This document shows, piece after piece, positions 8,877 to 16,403 of a DNA stretch of 64,000 nucleotides (the stretch's first letter is position 1; every line of letters begins with the position of its first letter). The translations under genes and the position numbers were made by a program. The DNA lies in contig NZ_CP117879.1 of assembly GCF_028736155.1 (NCBI RefSeq), positions 868,001 to 932,000 of the forward strand. The letters are read 5' to 3'. Below the pieces are notes generated by a model. It was not told the DNA's origin and did no database searches. It saw only the letters and a list, made by a program, of their open reading frames with translations. This DNA comes from Flavobacterium sp. KACC 22763 (GTDB taxonomy: Bacteria > Bacteroidota > Bacteroidia > Flavobacteriales > Flavobacteriaceae).

Positions 8877-9890
8877 ATGAAAGCAATAGGATTTAAAACA
8901 TCATTACCCATAGAAAACCCAGAAAGTTTTATCGAATTTGAAGCTGTAAAACCCATTCCTGGACCGCACGATCTATTAGTTAAAATTGACGCGATTTCAG
9001 TAAATCCCGTCGATTTTAAGATTCGCCAGAATAGCGCAAAAGATACTGTTTTAGAAACTCCAAAAATCATTGGCTGGGACGCTGTCGGAATCGTTCAGGC
9101 TGTCGGACAAGACGTTACTTTGTTTGAAGTAGGAGATCCTGTTTATTATGCTGGAGATATTACCAAACAAGGAAGCAATGCCGAATATCAGATTATTGAC
9201 GAAAGGATCGTGGGCAGAAAACCTAAATCATTATGTGTGGAAGAATCAGCAGTAATTCCGTTAACGGCTTTAACTGCTTGGGAAATTCTATTTGACAGAA
9301 TCAGAATTACGGCAGATAAAGACAAAGGAAAATCAATTTTGATTATTGGTGGAGCAGGAGGAGTGGGCTCGATTGCCATTCAACTAGCTAAGAAAATAGC
9401 GGGTTTAACGGTTATTGCAACAGCGTCGCGTTCTGAAACAATTGCTTGGTGCAAACAGCAAGGAGCGGATTTTGTGGTAGATCATAAAGATTTGATTTCT
9501 TCTGTTAGAGAAGCTGGTTTTGAGTATGTTGACTTTATTTTAGATTTTGTGGATACCAATGCTTATTGGGATACAATGGTAGAATTGATTAAACCACAAG
9601 GTCATATTGCCTCAATTACAGGAAGCAGCGATCTTGTTGCATTAACCAAACTGAAAAGCAAAAGCGTTTCTTTTTCTTGGGAATTAATGTATACCCGATC
9701 TATGTATCAAACAGAAGACATGGTAGAACAGCATAATATCTTAAATATCGTAGCAGATTTGTTAGACGACGGTATCTTAAAAACAACTTTAAATACTACA
9801 CTACAAGGACTTACAGCCGAAAACCTAAAGAAAGCGCACGAACTTTTGGAATCTGGAAAGACAATTGGAAAGATTGCTATTAAGCTGTAA
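8877..9890 (+). CDS. Zinc-independent MDR alcohol dehydrogenase / quinone reductase family
   Basis: A 337-aa medium-chain dehydrogenase/reductase. The N-terminal GroES-like domain carries VNPVDFKIRQ and GWDAVGIVQAVG. The NADPH-binding Rossmann fold follows, with GGAGGVGS at residues 158-165. It matches the MDR family often annotated as zinc-binding alcohol dehydrogenase, yet the cysteine zinc ligands of true ADHs are missing, so an NADPH-dependent quinone or enone reductase is more likely. The gene is monocistronic and diverges from the GNAT-DoxX unit. Confidence 0.85.
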   Translation: MKAIGFKTSLPIENPESFIEFEAVKPIPGPHDLLVKIDAISVNPVDFKIRQNSAKDTVLETPKIIGWDAVGIVQAVGQDVTLFEVGDPVYYAGDITKQGSNAEYQIIDERIVGRKPKSLCVEESAVIPLTALTAWEILFDRIRITADKDKGKSILIIGGAGGVGSIAIQLAKKIAGLTVIATASRSETIAWCKQQGADFVVDHKDLISSVREAGFEYVDFILDFVDTNAYWDTMVELIKPQGHIASITGSSDLVALTKLKSKSVSFSWELMYTRSMYQTEDMVEQHNILNIVADLLDDGILKTTLNTTLQGLTAENLKKAHELLESGKTIGKIAIKL

Positions 9891-9948
9891 AGCTTAAAAT
9901 CGAGTTAGTAATGGTTTAAAAGACTATTTGGAATTGTTTTAAATAATA

Positions 9949-9980
9949 TTGTTTTTAAATAAGAAAATTTTGTATTTTCG
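9949..9980 (+). promoter_or_regulatory. Probable promoter of the second DoxX gene
   Basis: TTG at 9949-9951 and TATTTTCG at 9973-9980 (one mismatch from TAnnTTTG) are separated by 21 nt. Transcription would begin about 45 nt before the ATG at 10033. Confidence 0.5.
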
Positions 9981-10032
9981 TCGGCTTACAAACCCAATTG
10001 AATATAAATTTTTAACCTAAACAAAATTATTT

Positions 10033-10419
10033 ATGATTTCAAAAAACACAGACCTTGGATTATTGCTTTTGCGTTTAAGTACCGGTGGCTTAATGCTTTT
10101 TCACGGTGTTTCTAAACTGATTCACGGAATTTCGTTCCTTGTAGAAAACATGGGCGCATTTGGATATGCAGTTTACATTGGCGAAGTTTTAGCTCCAATT
10201 GCTATTTTATTAGGATTCAGAACTAGAATTGCAGCAGTTCTTTTGGCAATAACTTGTGTTGTAGCAGTTGCGACAGCTCATGCTCAGGAGATTTTCTCAA
10301 TTAGCGAGCACGGCGGTTATGCTTTAGAATTATTAATGCTTTATCTTTTTGGTGCTCTTGCATTGTTCTTTACTGGAGCGGGTAAATATGCCGTTTCTAA
10401 AAACAATCAGTGGGATTAA
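10033..10419 (+). CDS. DoxX family membrane protein
   Basis: A 128-aa four-helix membrane protein with the classical DoxX signatures LLLLRLSTGGLMLFHGVSKL and YIGEVLAPIAILLGFRTRIAA. It is closer to the canonical DoxX family than the protein at 7440-7874. It stands alone between its own promoter and a strong terminator. The function is unresolved; the family is often induced with redox enzymes, and an MDR reductase precedes it in the same direction. Confidence 0.87.
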   Translation: MISKNTDLGLLLLRLSTGGLMLFHGVSKLIHGISFLVENMGAFGYAVYIGEVLAPIAILLGFRTRIAAVLLAITCVVAVATAHAQEIFSISEHGGYALELLMLYLFGALALFFTGAGKYAVSKNNQWD

Positions 10420-10439
10420 TTTGCTGGCAATTATATAAT

Positions 10440-10476
10440 AAGAAAGCTCTAAATTTCGATTTAGAGCTTTCTTTGT
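10440..10476 (+). terminator. Rho-independent terminator with TTCG tetraloop
   Basis: A perfect 15-bp stem (10440-10454 / 10459-10473) closed by a TTCG loop and followed by a T-rich tail. It ends the DoxX transcript. Confidence 0.88.
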
Positions 10477-10664
10477 TTTATGCCTTTCATTTTGAATGCA
10501 TCATCTTATCATTTTGATAAGCTTTTATAAATTGACTAAAGTTTGTTTTTATTATTTGTTTTATAATGAGGGAGTTATTGTGGTTTTAGTTGCTGTGGCA
10601 CGCCTTTTGTTTTTATGTTATGGATTATTAAACGAGCCTTTAATTATAAAATATTTAAAAGAAT

Positions 10665-10811
10665 ATGAAAACAAGTAACAAAAGAAATAAAGAAATCACA
10701 AAAACGTATTTTTCAAATAAATCTAGACGAAATAAAGATCGATTCGTCAACTTAATGGTGTTTACGGTAGTTCTTTTTATTACTGTAATGCTTATCGCTA
10801 AAATAGTTTAG
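10665..10811 (+). CDS. 48-aa basic single-pass membrane micro-protein
   Basis: An ATG at 10665 opens a 49-codon frame ending TAG at 10809-10811, only 9 nt before the GNAT gene. The product has a lysine/arginine-rich N-terminus (MKTSNKRNKEITKTYF...) followed by one C-terminal helix (LMVFTVVLFITVMLIAKIV). This charge asymmetry predicts an inward-facing basic tail. No family was recognised. Spacing suggests co-transcription with the GNAT enzyme. Confidence is limited because frames this short arise by chance, though the basic-then-hydrophobic composition argues for a real gene. Confidence 0.5.
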   Translation: MKTSNKRNKEITKTYFSNKSRRNKDRFVNLMVFTVVLFITVMLIAKIV

Positions 10812-10820
10812 TGCCATAGT

Positions 10821-11435
10821 ATGAAAACCATTCAGGATAGGGGAGAAACAGCTGTTTTTTCTTCTGATGAGAAAGTTAGTGACTCGTATGATTTTATTAT
10901 TGAAGAGGCAACGATTAAGCATGTTTTCTATATAAATGATATTTGTGAAGAGACATTATTATCTGCCAAAGCCCGTGGAACTGGGATTTCAGGGCGACCA
11001 CCAGAATTACTCGAGAAAAAAATAAAAGAAGGAGAAGCTATTATTGCATTTGCGCCAGATGGAAAATGGGCAGGTTTTGCTTTTATTTCTTCTTGGGAAA
11101 ACGGAAGATATGTTTCTAATTCTGGATTAATTGTTGCGCCTGAGTTTAGACACACTGGCTTAGCCAAAAGAATAAAAAGAAAAACCTTTGAACTTAGCCG
11201 TAAAAAATATCCAGAAGCACTTGTTTTTAGCCTAACAACAGGTCTTGCTGTGATGAAAATGAATCATGATCTTGGTTTTGAACCCGTAACCTATTTAGAA
11301 TTGCCAAACGATGAACTTTTTTGGGAGAACTGCAAAAGCTGCATCAATTGCCCGATTTTATTAAGCAAGGAAAGAAAAAACTGTTTGTGTACTGCTATGC
11401 TATATGATCCAAAAAAATCTGACGCTAATAGTTAA
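10821..11435 (+). CDS. GNAT acetyltransferase, arginine-cluster type paralogue
   Basis: A 204-aa acetyltransferase. The acetyl-CoA loop is SGLIVAPEFRHTGLAKRIKR (about residues 105-124), followed by SLTTGLAVMKMNHDLGFEPV. The whole protein resembles the GNAT enzyme that in flavobacteria precedes argG in the arginine biosynthesis cluster, which suggests an amino-acid N-acetyltransferase ancestry. Here no arg gene follows; instead comes a ruined aldose epimerase. The C-terminus holds a tight cysteine group (CKSCINC and CLC), possibly a metal site. It could be a diverged, repurposed or dying duplicate. Confidence 0.8.
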   Translation: MKTIQDRGETAVFSSDEKVSDSYDFIIEEATIKHVFYINDICEETLLSAKARGTGISGRPPELLEKKIKEGEAIIAFAPDGKWAGFAFISSWENGRYVSNSGLIVAPEFRHTGLAKRIKRKTFELSRKKYPEALVFSLTTGLAVMKMNHDLGFEPVTYLELPNDELFWENCKSCINCPILLSKERKNCLCTAMLYDPKKSDANS

Positions 11436-11477
11436 TTAGCCACGCTACGTCAATTTGATATTGGTAGTAATTGACTA

Positions 11478-11923
11478 ATTGTTCAATTGAGAGATTATCA
11501 AGATGGAGAATTGAAATTGGTAAAAAAAACTCCTTTTGATTTTGCATTAAAACATAAAATTAGTGAAAGAATAGAAAAATAAGACGAACAGCTAAAATTC
11601 GAAAAAGGGTATGACCGCGATTATGGGCTAAATACTAATAAAGAAGATGGCTTTGCTCGTGCAGTAGCATTAAGAATAATTGTTTAATGTGTTTCTTTAG
11701 GTGTTTATATTTAATTTATTGAAATATAATTTTATAGGTTTTATTTTATGTGTGGTAAAAGTATTTTTGAACCAGGTGCTAAGGATGATTTTAGGGCTGC
11801 TTTTGCTTTATAAGTCCCGCACTTTTCAGATTTGCCAATCAGCCAAAACTCTCTCAAATAACTTTAAAAGCAGGAGAGAGGTATCATGTAGTTTCTTTCT
11901 ATGAATTTTATGTTGAAAAGTAA
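11478..11923 (+). pseudogene. Aldose 1-epimerase (GalM-like) remnant
   Basis: Conceptual reading across three frames recovers the C-terminal part of a galactose mutarotase. In one frame (to the stop at 11685-11687) it reads VKKTPFDFALKHKISERIEK, stop, DEQLKFEKGYDRDYGLN, which match the family's GTPFDF and DDEQLKFGKGYDHN motifs. After a gap, another frame gives RAAFAL, stop, VPHFSDLPISQNS. A shifted frame then gives TLKAGERYHVVSFYEFYVEK and a stop at 11921-11923, equivalent to the family's own C-terminus. The N-terminal two thirds are absent, so the gene is 5'-truncated, internally deleted and disrupted by several stops and frameshifts. Confidence 0.8.
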
Positions 11924-12112
11924 TGGTTTTTGAGTTGAAAATTTAGAATCGGGAAACATTAAAACAAAGAAATTTTCGATCTTTTTTTTTCAGGAAACAG
12001 AAAAGCTCTTTTGCAATAGAACTATTGTTTTTATGTATTATTTCTGTTATAGAGATTTTCTATAGTTTAGTTTTAACTATTTGATTTTTAGTTTTTAAAT
12101 TAAATTAATTAA

Positions 12113-12346
12113 ATGAAAAGTTTAACAAGGGTAATGAAAAAATATTTTAGTCGATTAAGCCTGATTTGTGTTTTTATTTGTTGTTTTTAAGAGAAAGAAA
12201 CGGCTAAAAAAGGTTTCAAAAGAGAAACCAATCTTGTTCTTAGATCTGACAATTTTTACGGAAATGGAGTTTATTATCTGTACCTAGCAACAATTGGAGA
12301 TTCTTGTAATGGAGAAGGTTTTCAAGTATACACTTCTTCGGACTAA
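12113..12346 (+). pseudogene. Small lipoprotein gene interrupted by an in-frame stop
   Basis: An ATG at 12113 begins MKSLTRVMKKYFSRLSLICVFICCF, a lipoprotein-like signal with a cysteine pair, but meets TAA at 12188-12190. The same frame then stays open for 51 codons (EKETAKKGFKRETNLVLRSDNF... GEGFQVYTSSD) to a second TAA at 12344-12346. A single AAA-to-TAA change would explain the break (CFKEKET is a usual start of a mature lipoprotein). Another frame carries on with KGKSFWVSQISNRTISF, hinting at a further frameshift. No family was recognised. Confidence 0.55.
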
Positions 12347-12802
12347 AGAAAATAGAAAAAAACACTTTAGCATTGAAGAAAGAAGACGCATAAAAGGCAA
12401 AAGTTTTTGGGTGTCACAGATTTCTAATAGAACAATTAGTTTCAGATGATTTATACTGCTGAAGAGAATTATAAGCAATGATAATTTGCTTAAGTCATTT
12501 AAAAACGATTTTAAGGCTTGAATGTTTAATCTGGATACAAAGGTCGATTCTTTGCTTTTTTGTTGGTTAGGGTGTTAAAAAATGCCTTTGTCGTGTGTGT
12601 TTGGTTTGTTTGGGTCTTGGAAAAAATGGCAGATAGTTTAATCATTAATAAAAAAAGATGTTATGGCCAACGGAGTCGATAATGCTGTTAGCCCAAAGTG
12701 AGTCTGCCCATTTTTTAACATTTTAACCCGCTTTTAACACAGATGCAATTTTAATATTGTCTATTTCAGTTCAGATTCGTACATTGTTAAAAATTACAGA
12801 TC
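12347..12802. other. Non-coding tail of the decay zone
   Basis: No convincing gene is seen here. The sequence is AT-rich with many stops in all frames. Around 12650-12720 lie imperfect complementary words (a run of A then TGGCAGA near 12623, TCTGCCCATTTTTT near 12702) and GGCCAAC / GTTAGCC, of unknown meaning. The promoter of the next gene is presumably in the last 100 nt but no clear TAnnTTTG was found. Confidence 0.5.
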
Positions 12803-13216
12803 ATGACAAAAAAAATAGAAGATTTAATTCCGCATCGTGCCCCATTCCTTTTTGTGGATGAAATTATTTCTTATACGACAGAAACAATCATTGGTTTAAA
12901 GACGTTTACAGAAAAAGACGCTTGGCTTCAGGGCAGTTTTCCCGATTTTAATTTTGTTCCAGGAACTATTTTAATTGAAGCAATGGCGCAGTGTGGCGGT
13001 GCAGGTATAAAACTTTTAGGGATTGCAGATGGCGTTTTTGGCTTGGTTAGTTTAGATAAGGTTGAGTTTTTTGGAGGTGTTGAGTTCGATAAACTCGTTA
13101 AATTTGTGGTAAAAAACATTCGCACAAGCGAAAAAATCATAAAACAGTCGGGTGAAGCTTTTGATGAAGATAGGTTGATTATGAAAGGAGAGTGGATGTG
13201 TGTGAAGCTTCAGTAA
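12803..13216 (+). CDS. FabZ-like hotdog-fold protein lacking the catalytic histidine
   Basis: A 137-aa hotdog protein aligned by eye with 3-hydroxyacyl-ACP dehydratase FabZ. IPHRAPFLFVDEI (residues 9-21) and FVPGTILIEAMAQ (51-63) are clear family signatures, and the catalytic Glu59 is kept. In FabZ the active-site His lies in GHFPxxPxxPG; here the equivalent stretch is GSFPDFNFVPG with Ser45. The length equals FabZ. It may be a catalytically altered dehydratase, a thioesterase-like relative or a binding protein. The surrounding region is decaying, but the frame is intact and ends normally. Confidence 0.82.
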   Translation: MTKKIEDLIPHRAPFLFVDEIISYTTETIIGLKTFTEKDAWLQGSFPDFNFVPGTILIEAMAQCGGAGIKLLGIADGVFGLVSLDKVEFFGGVEFDKLVKFVVKNIRTSEKIIKQSGEAFDEDRLIMKGEWMCVKLQ

Positions 13217-13358
13217 GAGAGTAGAAGCAAGACGATAGAAGCGAGAAGCTAGATAATAGAATATTTAGTGGATGTTTAGAAAAGAGTCTTTTTAAAACTA
13301 GTTTTTTTTAAGCTTCTGAGAAGCGAAATATTTATAGCTTAGAATAAAATTTTAGAGT

Positions 13359-13419
13359 AAAAAGCTCCGGAGGAGCGACATATCTAACTAAGAAATATGT
13401 CACTCCTCCGGAGCTTTTT
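13359..13419. repeat. Long inverted repeat of the CTCC(G/T)AGGAGC type
   Basis: Arms 13359-13383 and 13395-13419 pair over 25 bp with one mismatch around an 11-nt loop, flanked by A and T runs. It lies between convergent genes and can serve as a terminator for both. The core GCTCCGGAGGAGC is related to copies at 54987-55000 and 55037-55050. Confidence 0.75.
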
Positions 13420-13483
13420 CTATTTGTATTATCGTAATTCTATAAATATTTCATCCCGCTGGGGTTTTACAAATATTTTCTTT

Positions 13484-15412
13484 TTACATTTTTGTGATGA
13501 TGAATTCGCTTCGGCGATTGACTTGATGCTGTGCTTCGGTACACGGCACTCCGTTGGAGCAATTGTTGATTAACTGGGTTTCTCCGTAGCCAATTGCGCT
13601 TTCTATTCTTTCGGGAGCAACTCCTTGAGAAATTAAATAATCTCTTGTGGCTTTTGCTCTTCGATCTGACAATTCGAGATTATACTGATCATTGGCTCTT
13701 GAATCGGTATGCGATTCAATTTTGATCACAACCGTATTATACTGATGCATTAAGAGAACCACTTTATTTAATTCTATTGCAGCATCATATCGAATTTCTG
13801 ATTTATCTAAATCAAAGTAAATAATTCCGATTTTTATTTTTAAAAGACCATTTTCACGAACGATTAAAGCAGGATCCAAGCCAACAAGAGCTTCGGTATT
13901 TCCTGAACTGTTTGCTGTTACAATGGCTTTTGTATTGTTGTTGTAATTTTCTTTTGAGACTTCAATAGTATACGGCGTATTGCAATTTACGTTGTTGTTA
14001 AAATCGTATTTTCCGTCCAATTGAGAAACGGTTTCAGCTACTTTAATTCCGTTGGCATTTTTTAACGTTACCATAGCTCCAGCAATTCTGTTGTTTGAAA
14101 TGGCATCAAAAACATAACCGCTGATGGCTTGATTACAGGATCTTTCAAAAGAGTAAATATCATCATCACCTTTTCCGGTTTTTCTATTCGAACAGACAAA
14201 GCCTTTATTGGTTGCTTCATTAACGATGTAACCAAAATCATCTCTGTTGCTGTTTAATGGCGCACCGAGATTGGCTGGTGTGTCAAAAGCGCCATCATTT
14301 AATCGGCTTTCAAAAACATCCAAACCTCCTAAGCCTAAAAATCCGTCAGAAGAAAAGTATAGAGCCTGATCGGTGATATACGGAAACATTTCGCGGCCAG
14401 TTGTATTTATTTTTTCGCCTAAATTTTTAGGTTCAGAGAATTGATTATTGCCTAAAATATCGACTACAAAAATATCTGTCGAACCAATAGTTCCTGGCAT
14501 ATCTGAAACGAAATATAGCTTTTTACCATCTTTGCTTACGGATGGATGTCCAACGGAATAGTTATCACTGTTAAAAGGCAATTCTTTAATATCTTTCCAA
14601 GAAACGGTGCCATTGCTGTTTTCTGTTGCCGTAGCGGAAAAGATTTTAAGATTATTAATGCCTTTGGAGTCACGTTTCAGTTTTCCGTTATAATTGTTTC
14701 GGGTGAAATAAATCGTTTTTTCATCTGGAGAAAAGGCGATACAGGCTTCGTGATATTTTGTGGTGATATCTTTGGCAAAACGCTCTTTAAAAGTAACGTT
14801 CGATTGTGTTTCGCTTATTTTGCCTAACTGCATATTCAGATAAGGCTGATCGTTCCAACCGTATTTTTCAGTTTTAAAATATGAAGAATCGGCAGTAGTA
14901 GAATAAACTAAATTGCCTTTGTAATACATTGGTCCAAAATCTGAATTAGCAGTATTTATGTCTAAATTTTCTAGTAGAAAAGAAGGTTTTATATTTTCAA
15001 TATCTTCTAAAGTGACATTTTTAAGAGAAAAGTTCTTAGCCCTTGGATCTGTCGATTTTTGTTTTTCGGAGAAATTTTTCATCCATTTTTTTGCCAGTTC
15101 ATAGTTCTGAACCCCTTGCAGCGACTGTGCGTAACGAAATAAATATTCGGCAGAGACTTCGTTCGGATATTCAGCAATTAGCTTTCCGTACCATTTTGAA
15201 GCACTAGACATTTTTGTATTGAAATAATAAGCGTCTCCAAGTCGCTGAAGCGTTTCTTTGGAAGCATCTCCATTGTTGATGGAAAGTTCATACGATTTTG
15301 CGGCTTCAACATAATACATCTTATCAAAAAGAGCATCGGCAGTTTTGTTTTTGGTTTGCGAATAAATCAGCTGTATAACCAATAATGCGAGTATAGTAAT
15401 TGTTCTTTTCAT
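13484..15412 (-). CDS. PorE-like OmpA family protein (TPR, PD40 propeller, CRD, OmpA)
   Basis: A 642-aa envelope protein. Signal peptide MKRTITILALLVIQLIYSQ; TPR-like helices ~20-120; WD40-like PD40 blades ~200-420 (SPDEKTIYFTRNNYNG, SKDGKKLYFVSDMPG, DQALYFSSDGFLGLGGLDVFES); carboxypeptidase-regulatory-like domain ~430-510; OmpA peptidoglycan-binding domain ~530-642 (ESHTDSRANDQYNLELSDRR). This order is that of PorE and its paralogues, which tie the type IX secretion apparatus or its cargo to peptidoglycan. It is the last gene of the adhesin operon, 12 nt after the PorP/SprF gene, so it probably supports export or anchoring of that adhesin. Confidence 0.9.
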   Translation of the reverse strand: MKRTITILALLVIQLIYSQTKNKTADALFDKMYYVEAAKSYELSINNGDASKETLQRLGDAYYFNTKMSSASKWYGKLIAEYPNEVSAEYLFRYAQSLQGVQNYELAKKWMKNFSEKQKSTDPRAKNFSLKNVTLEDIENIKPSFLLENLDINTANSDFGPMYYKGNLVYSTTADSSYFKTEKYGWNDQPYLNMQLGKISETQSNVTFKERFAKDITTKYHEACIAFSPDEKTIYFTRNNYNGKLKRDSKGINNLKIFSATATENSNGTVSWKDIKELPFNSDNYSVGHPSVSKDGKKLYFVSDMPGTIGSTDIFVVDILGNNQFSEPKNLGEKINTTGREMFPYITDQALYFSSDGFLGLGGLDVFESRLNDGAFDTPANLGAPLNSNRDDFGYIVNEATNKGFVCSNRKTGKGDDDIYSFERSCNQAISGYVFDAISNNRIAGAMVTLKNANGIKVAETVSQLDGKYDFNNNVNCNTPYTIEVSKENYNNNTKAIVTANSSGNTEALVGLDPALIVRENGLLKIKIGIIYFDLDKSEIRYDAAIELNKVVLLMHQYNTVVIKIESHTDSRANDQYNLELSDRRAKATRDYLISQGVAPERIESAIGYGETQLINNCSNGVPCTEAQHQVNRRSEFIITKM

Positions 15413-15424
15413 AGACTATCCGTA

Positions 15425-16348
15425 TTAAAAGAATCTTGGTGATTTTAGTCCTTTTTTGCGTGAAACTAGTTCAAAACGAAGCATAATTTCGTGCGTACCG
15501 CTGTTGTAATTCTGCAAAGCGGTTGTAGTGTAATCGTAAGCGTAACCAGCCATAAGCATTGGCGTGATTTGTATTCCAACAAGGCCGCTCACAGAATCTG
15601 ATGTACGATAGGAAACACCGAGTGTAAGAGCATTGTTGAACATAAAATTGGCAGATATATCGGCAATCATTGGAGCGCCAGCCACATATTTCAAGAAAAG
15701 AGCAGGTTTGAATTTGGTATGCGCCGAAAGGTCGAAAACATAACCTCCAATAAGATAAACGTGTATTCTCTGATTGACCAAATCTTCGCTAATATCATCA
15801 TAAGTATAACGTTCGCGGGTCATAAAATTCGGAATAGAAAGTCCTATATAATCTCTCTCTCCGTGCCAATACAATCCAGCTCCAATAACAGGAAGGAATT
15901 TATTGGTAATGTTTTCACGAAATTGTACATCGGGATCTTTATAACTTCCTTTGGACCAATCGATATTGATAACACGTCCACCGCCTTTTACTCCAAAAGA
16001 AAGTTTGTGATTTTCTCCAGATTTAATGGTATAAGAGAAGTTAGCATCTAAGTATTGTTCTTCTGTTGGCCCGATTTCTTCGTTTACGATTGAAATTCCA
16101 AGACCCACATTTTTTCCAACTGGTGTATCGAGAGAAAAACTTTGAGTATCTGGTGCGCCTTCGATACCAACCCACTGCGTTCTTAAAAGACCTGTTACGG
16201 TTAAATGTCCAAGAGATCCGGCATAAGCTGAGTTTACGGTCATTGTATTGTACATATATTGCGTGTATTGCGGGTCCTGTTGTGCAAAGGCTCCATATAC
16301 CGAGAATAGAGTAATTATCGCGAAAACCTTTTTTATATTTTTAATCAT
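15425..16348 (-). CDS. PorP/SprF family type IX secretion outer-membrane protein
   Basis: A 307-aa beta-barrel protein. The ATG at 16348 is preferred because it yields a clean signal peptide (MIKNIKKVFAIITLFSVYGAFAQ); an upstream ATG at 16390 would add 14 residues. The mature start QQDPQYTQYMYNTMTVNSAYAGS is the hallmark of the PorP/SprF family. In Flavobacterium johnsoniae, SprF is needed for secretion of the giant gliding adhesin SprB, and SprF-like genes sit directly after adhesins with type B C-terminal domains. Here it follows the giant adhesin by 55 nt, fitting a dedicated helper. Confidence 0.93.
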   Translation of the reverse strand: MIKNIKKVFAIITLFSVYGAFAQQDPQYTQYMYNTMTVNSAYAGSLGHLTVTGLLRTQWVGIEGAPDTQSFSLDTPVGKNVGLGISIVNEEIGPTEEQYLDANFSYTIKSGENHKLSFGVKGGGRVINIDWSKGSYKDPDVQFRENITNKFLPVIGAGLYWHGERDYIGLSIPNFMTRERYTYDDISEDLVNQRIHVYLIGGYVFDLSAHTKFKPALFLKYVAGAPMIADISANFMFNNALTLGVSYRTSDSVSGLVGIQITPMLMAGYAYDYTTTALQNYNSGTHEIMLRFELVSRKKGLKSPRFF

Positions 16349-16403
16349 AGCCAATTCTATTTTGGTTAATCCTATTCTTAAACTTTTCATTTTCTGGATG
16401 GTT

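Noticed and set aside
10496..10678. A 60-aa hydrophobic open frame upstream of the GNAT gene
   Set aside because: It begins in the terminator-proximal DNA after DoxX, has no recognisable domain, and its end overlaps the more plausible 48-aa frame at 10665.
11701..11904. A 67-aa plus-strand frame in the decay zone
   Set aside because: It crosses the epimerase remnant in a frame that does not match the family motifs; chance opening.
12284..12478. A 64-aa minus-strand frame
   Set aside because: It is antisense to the lipoprotein remnant and lacks any family feature or start context.
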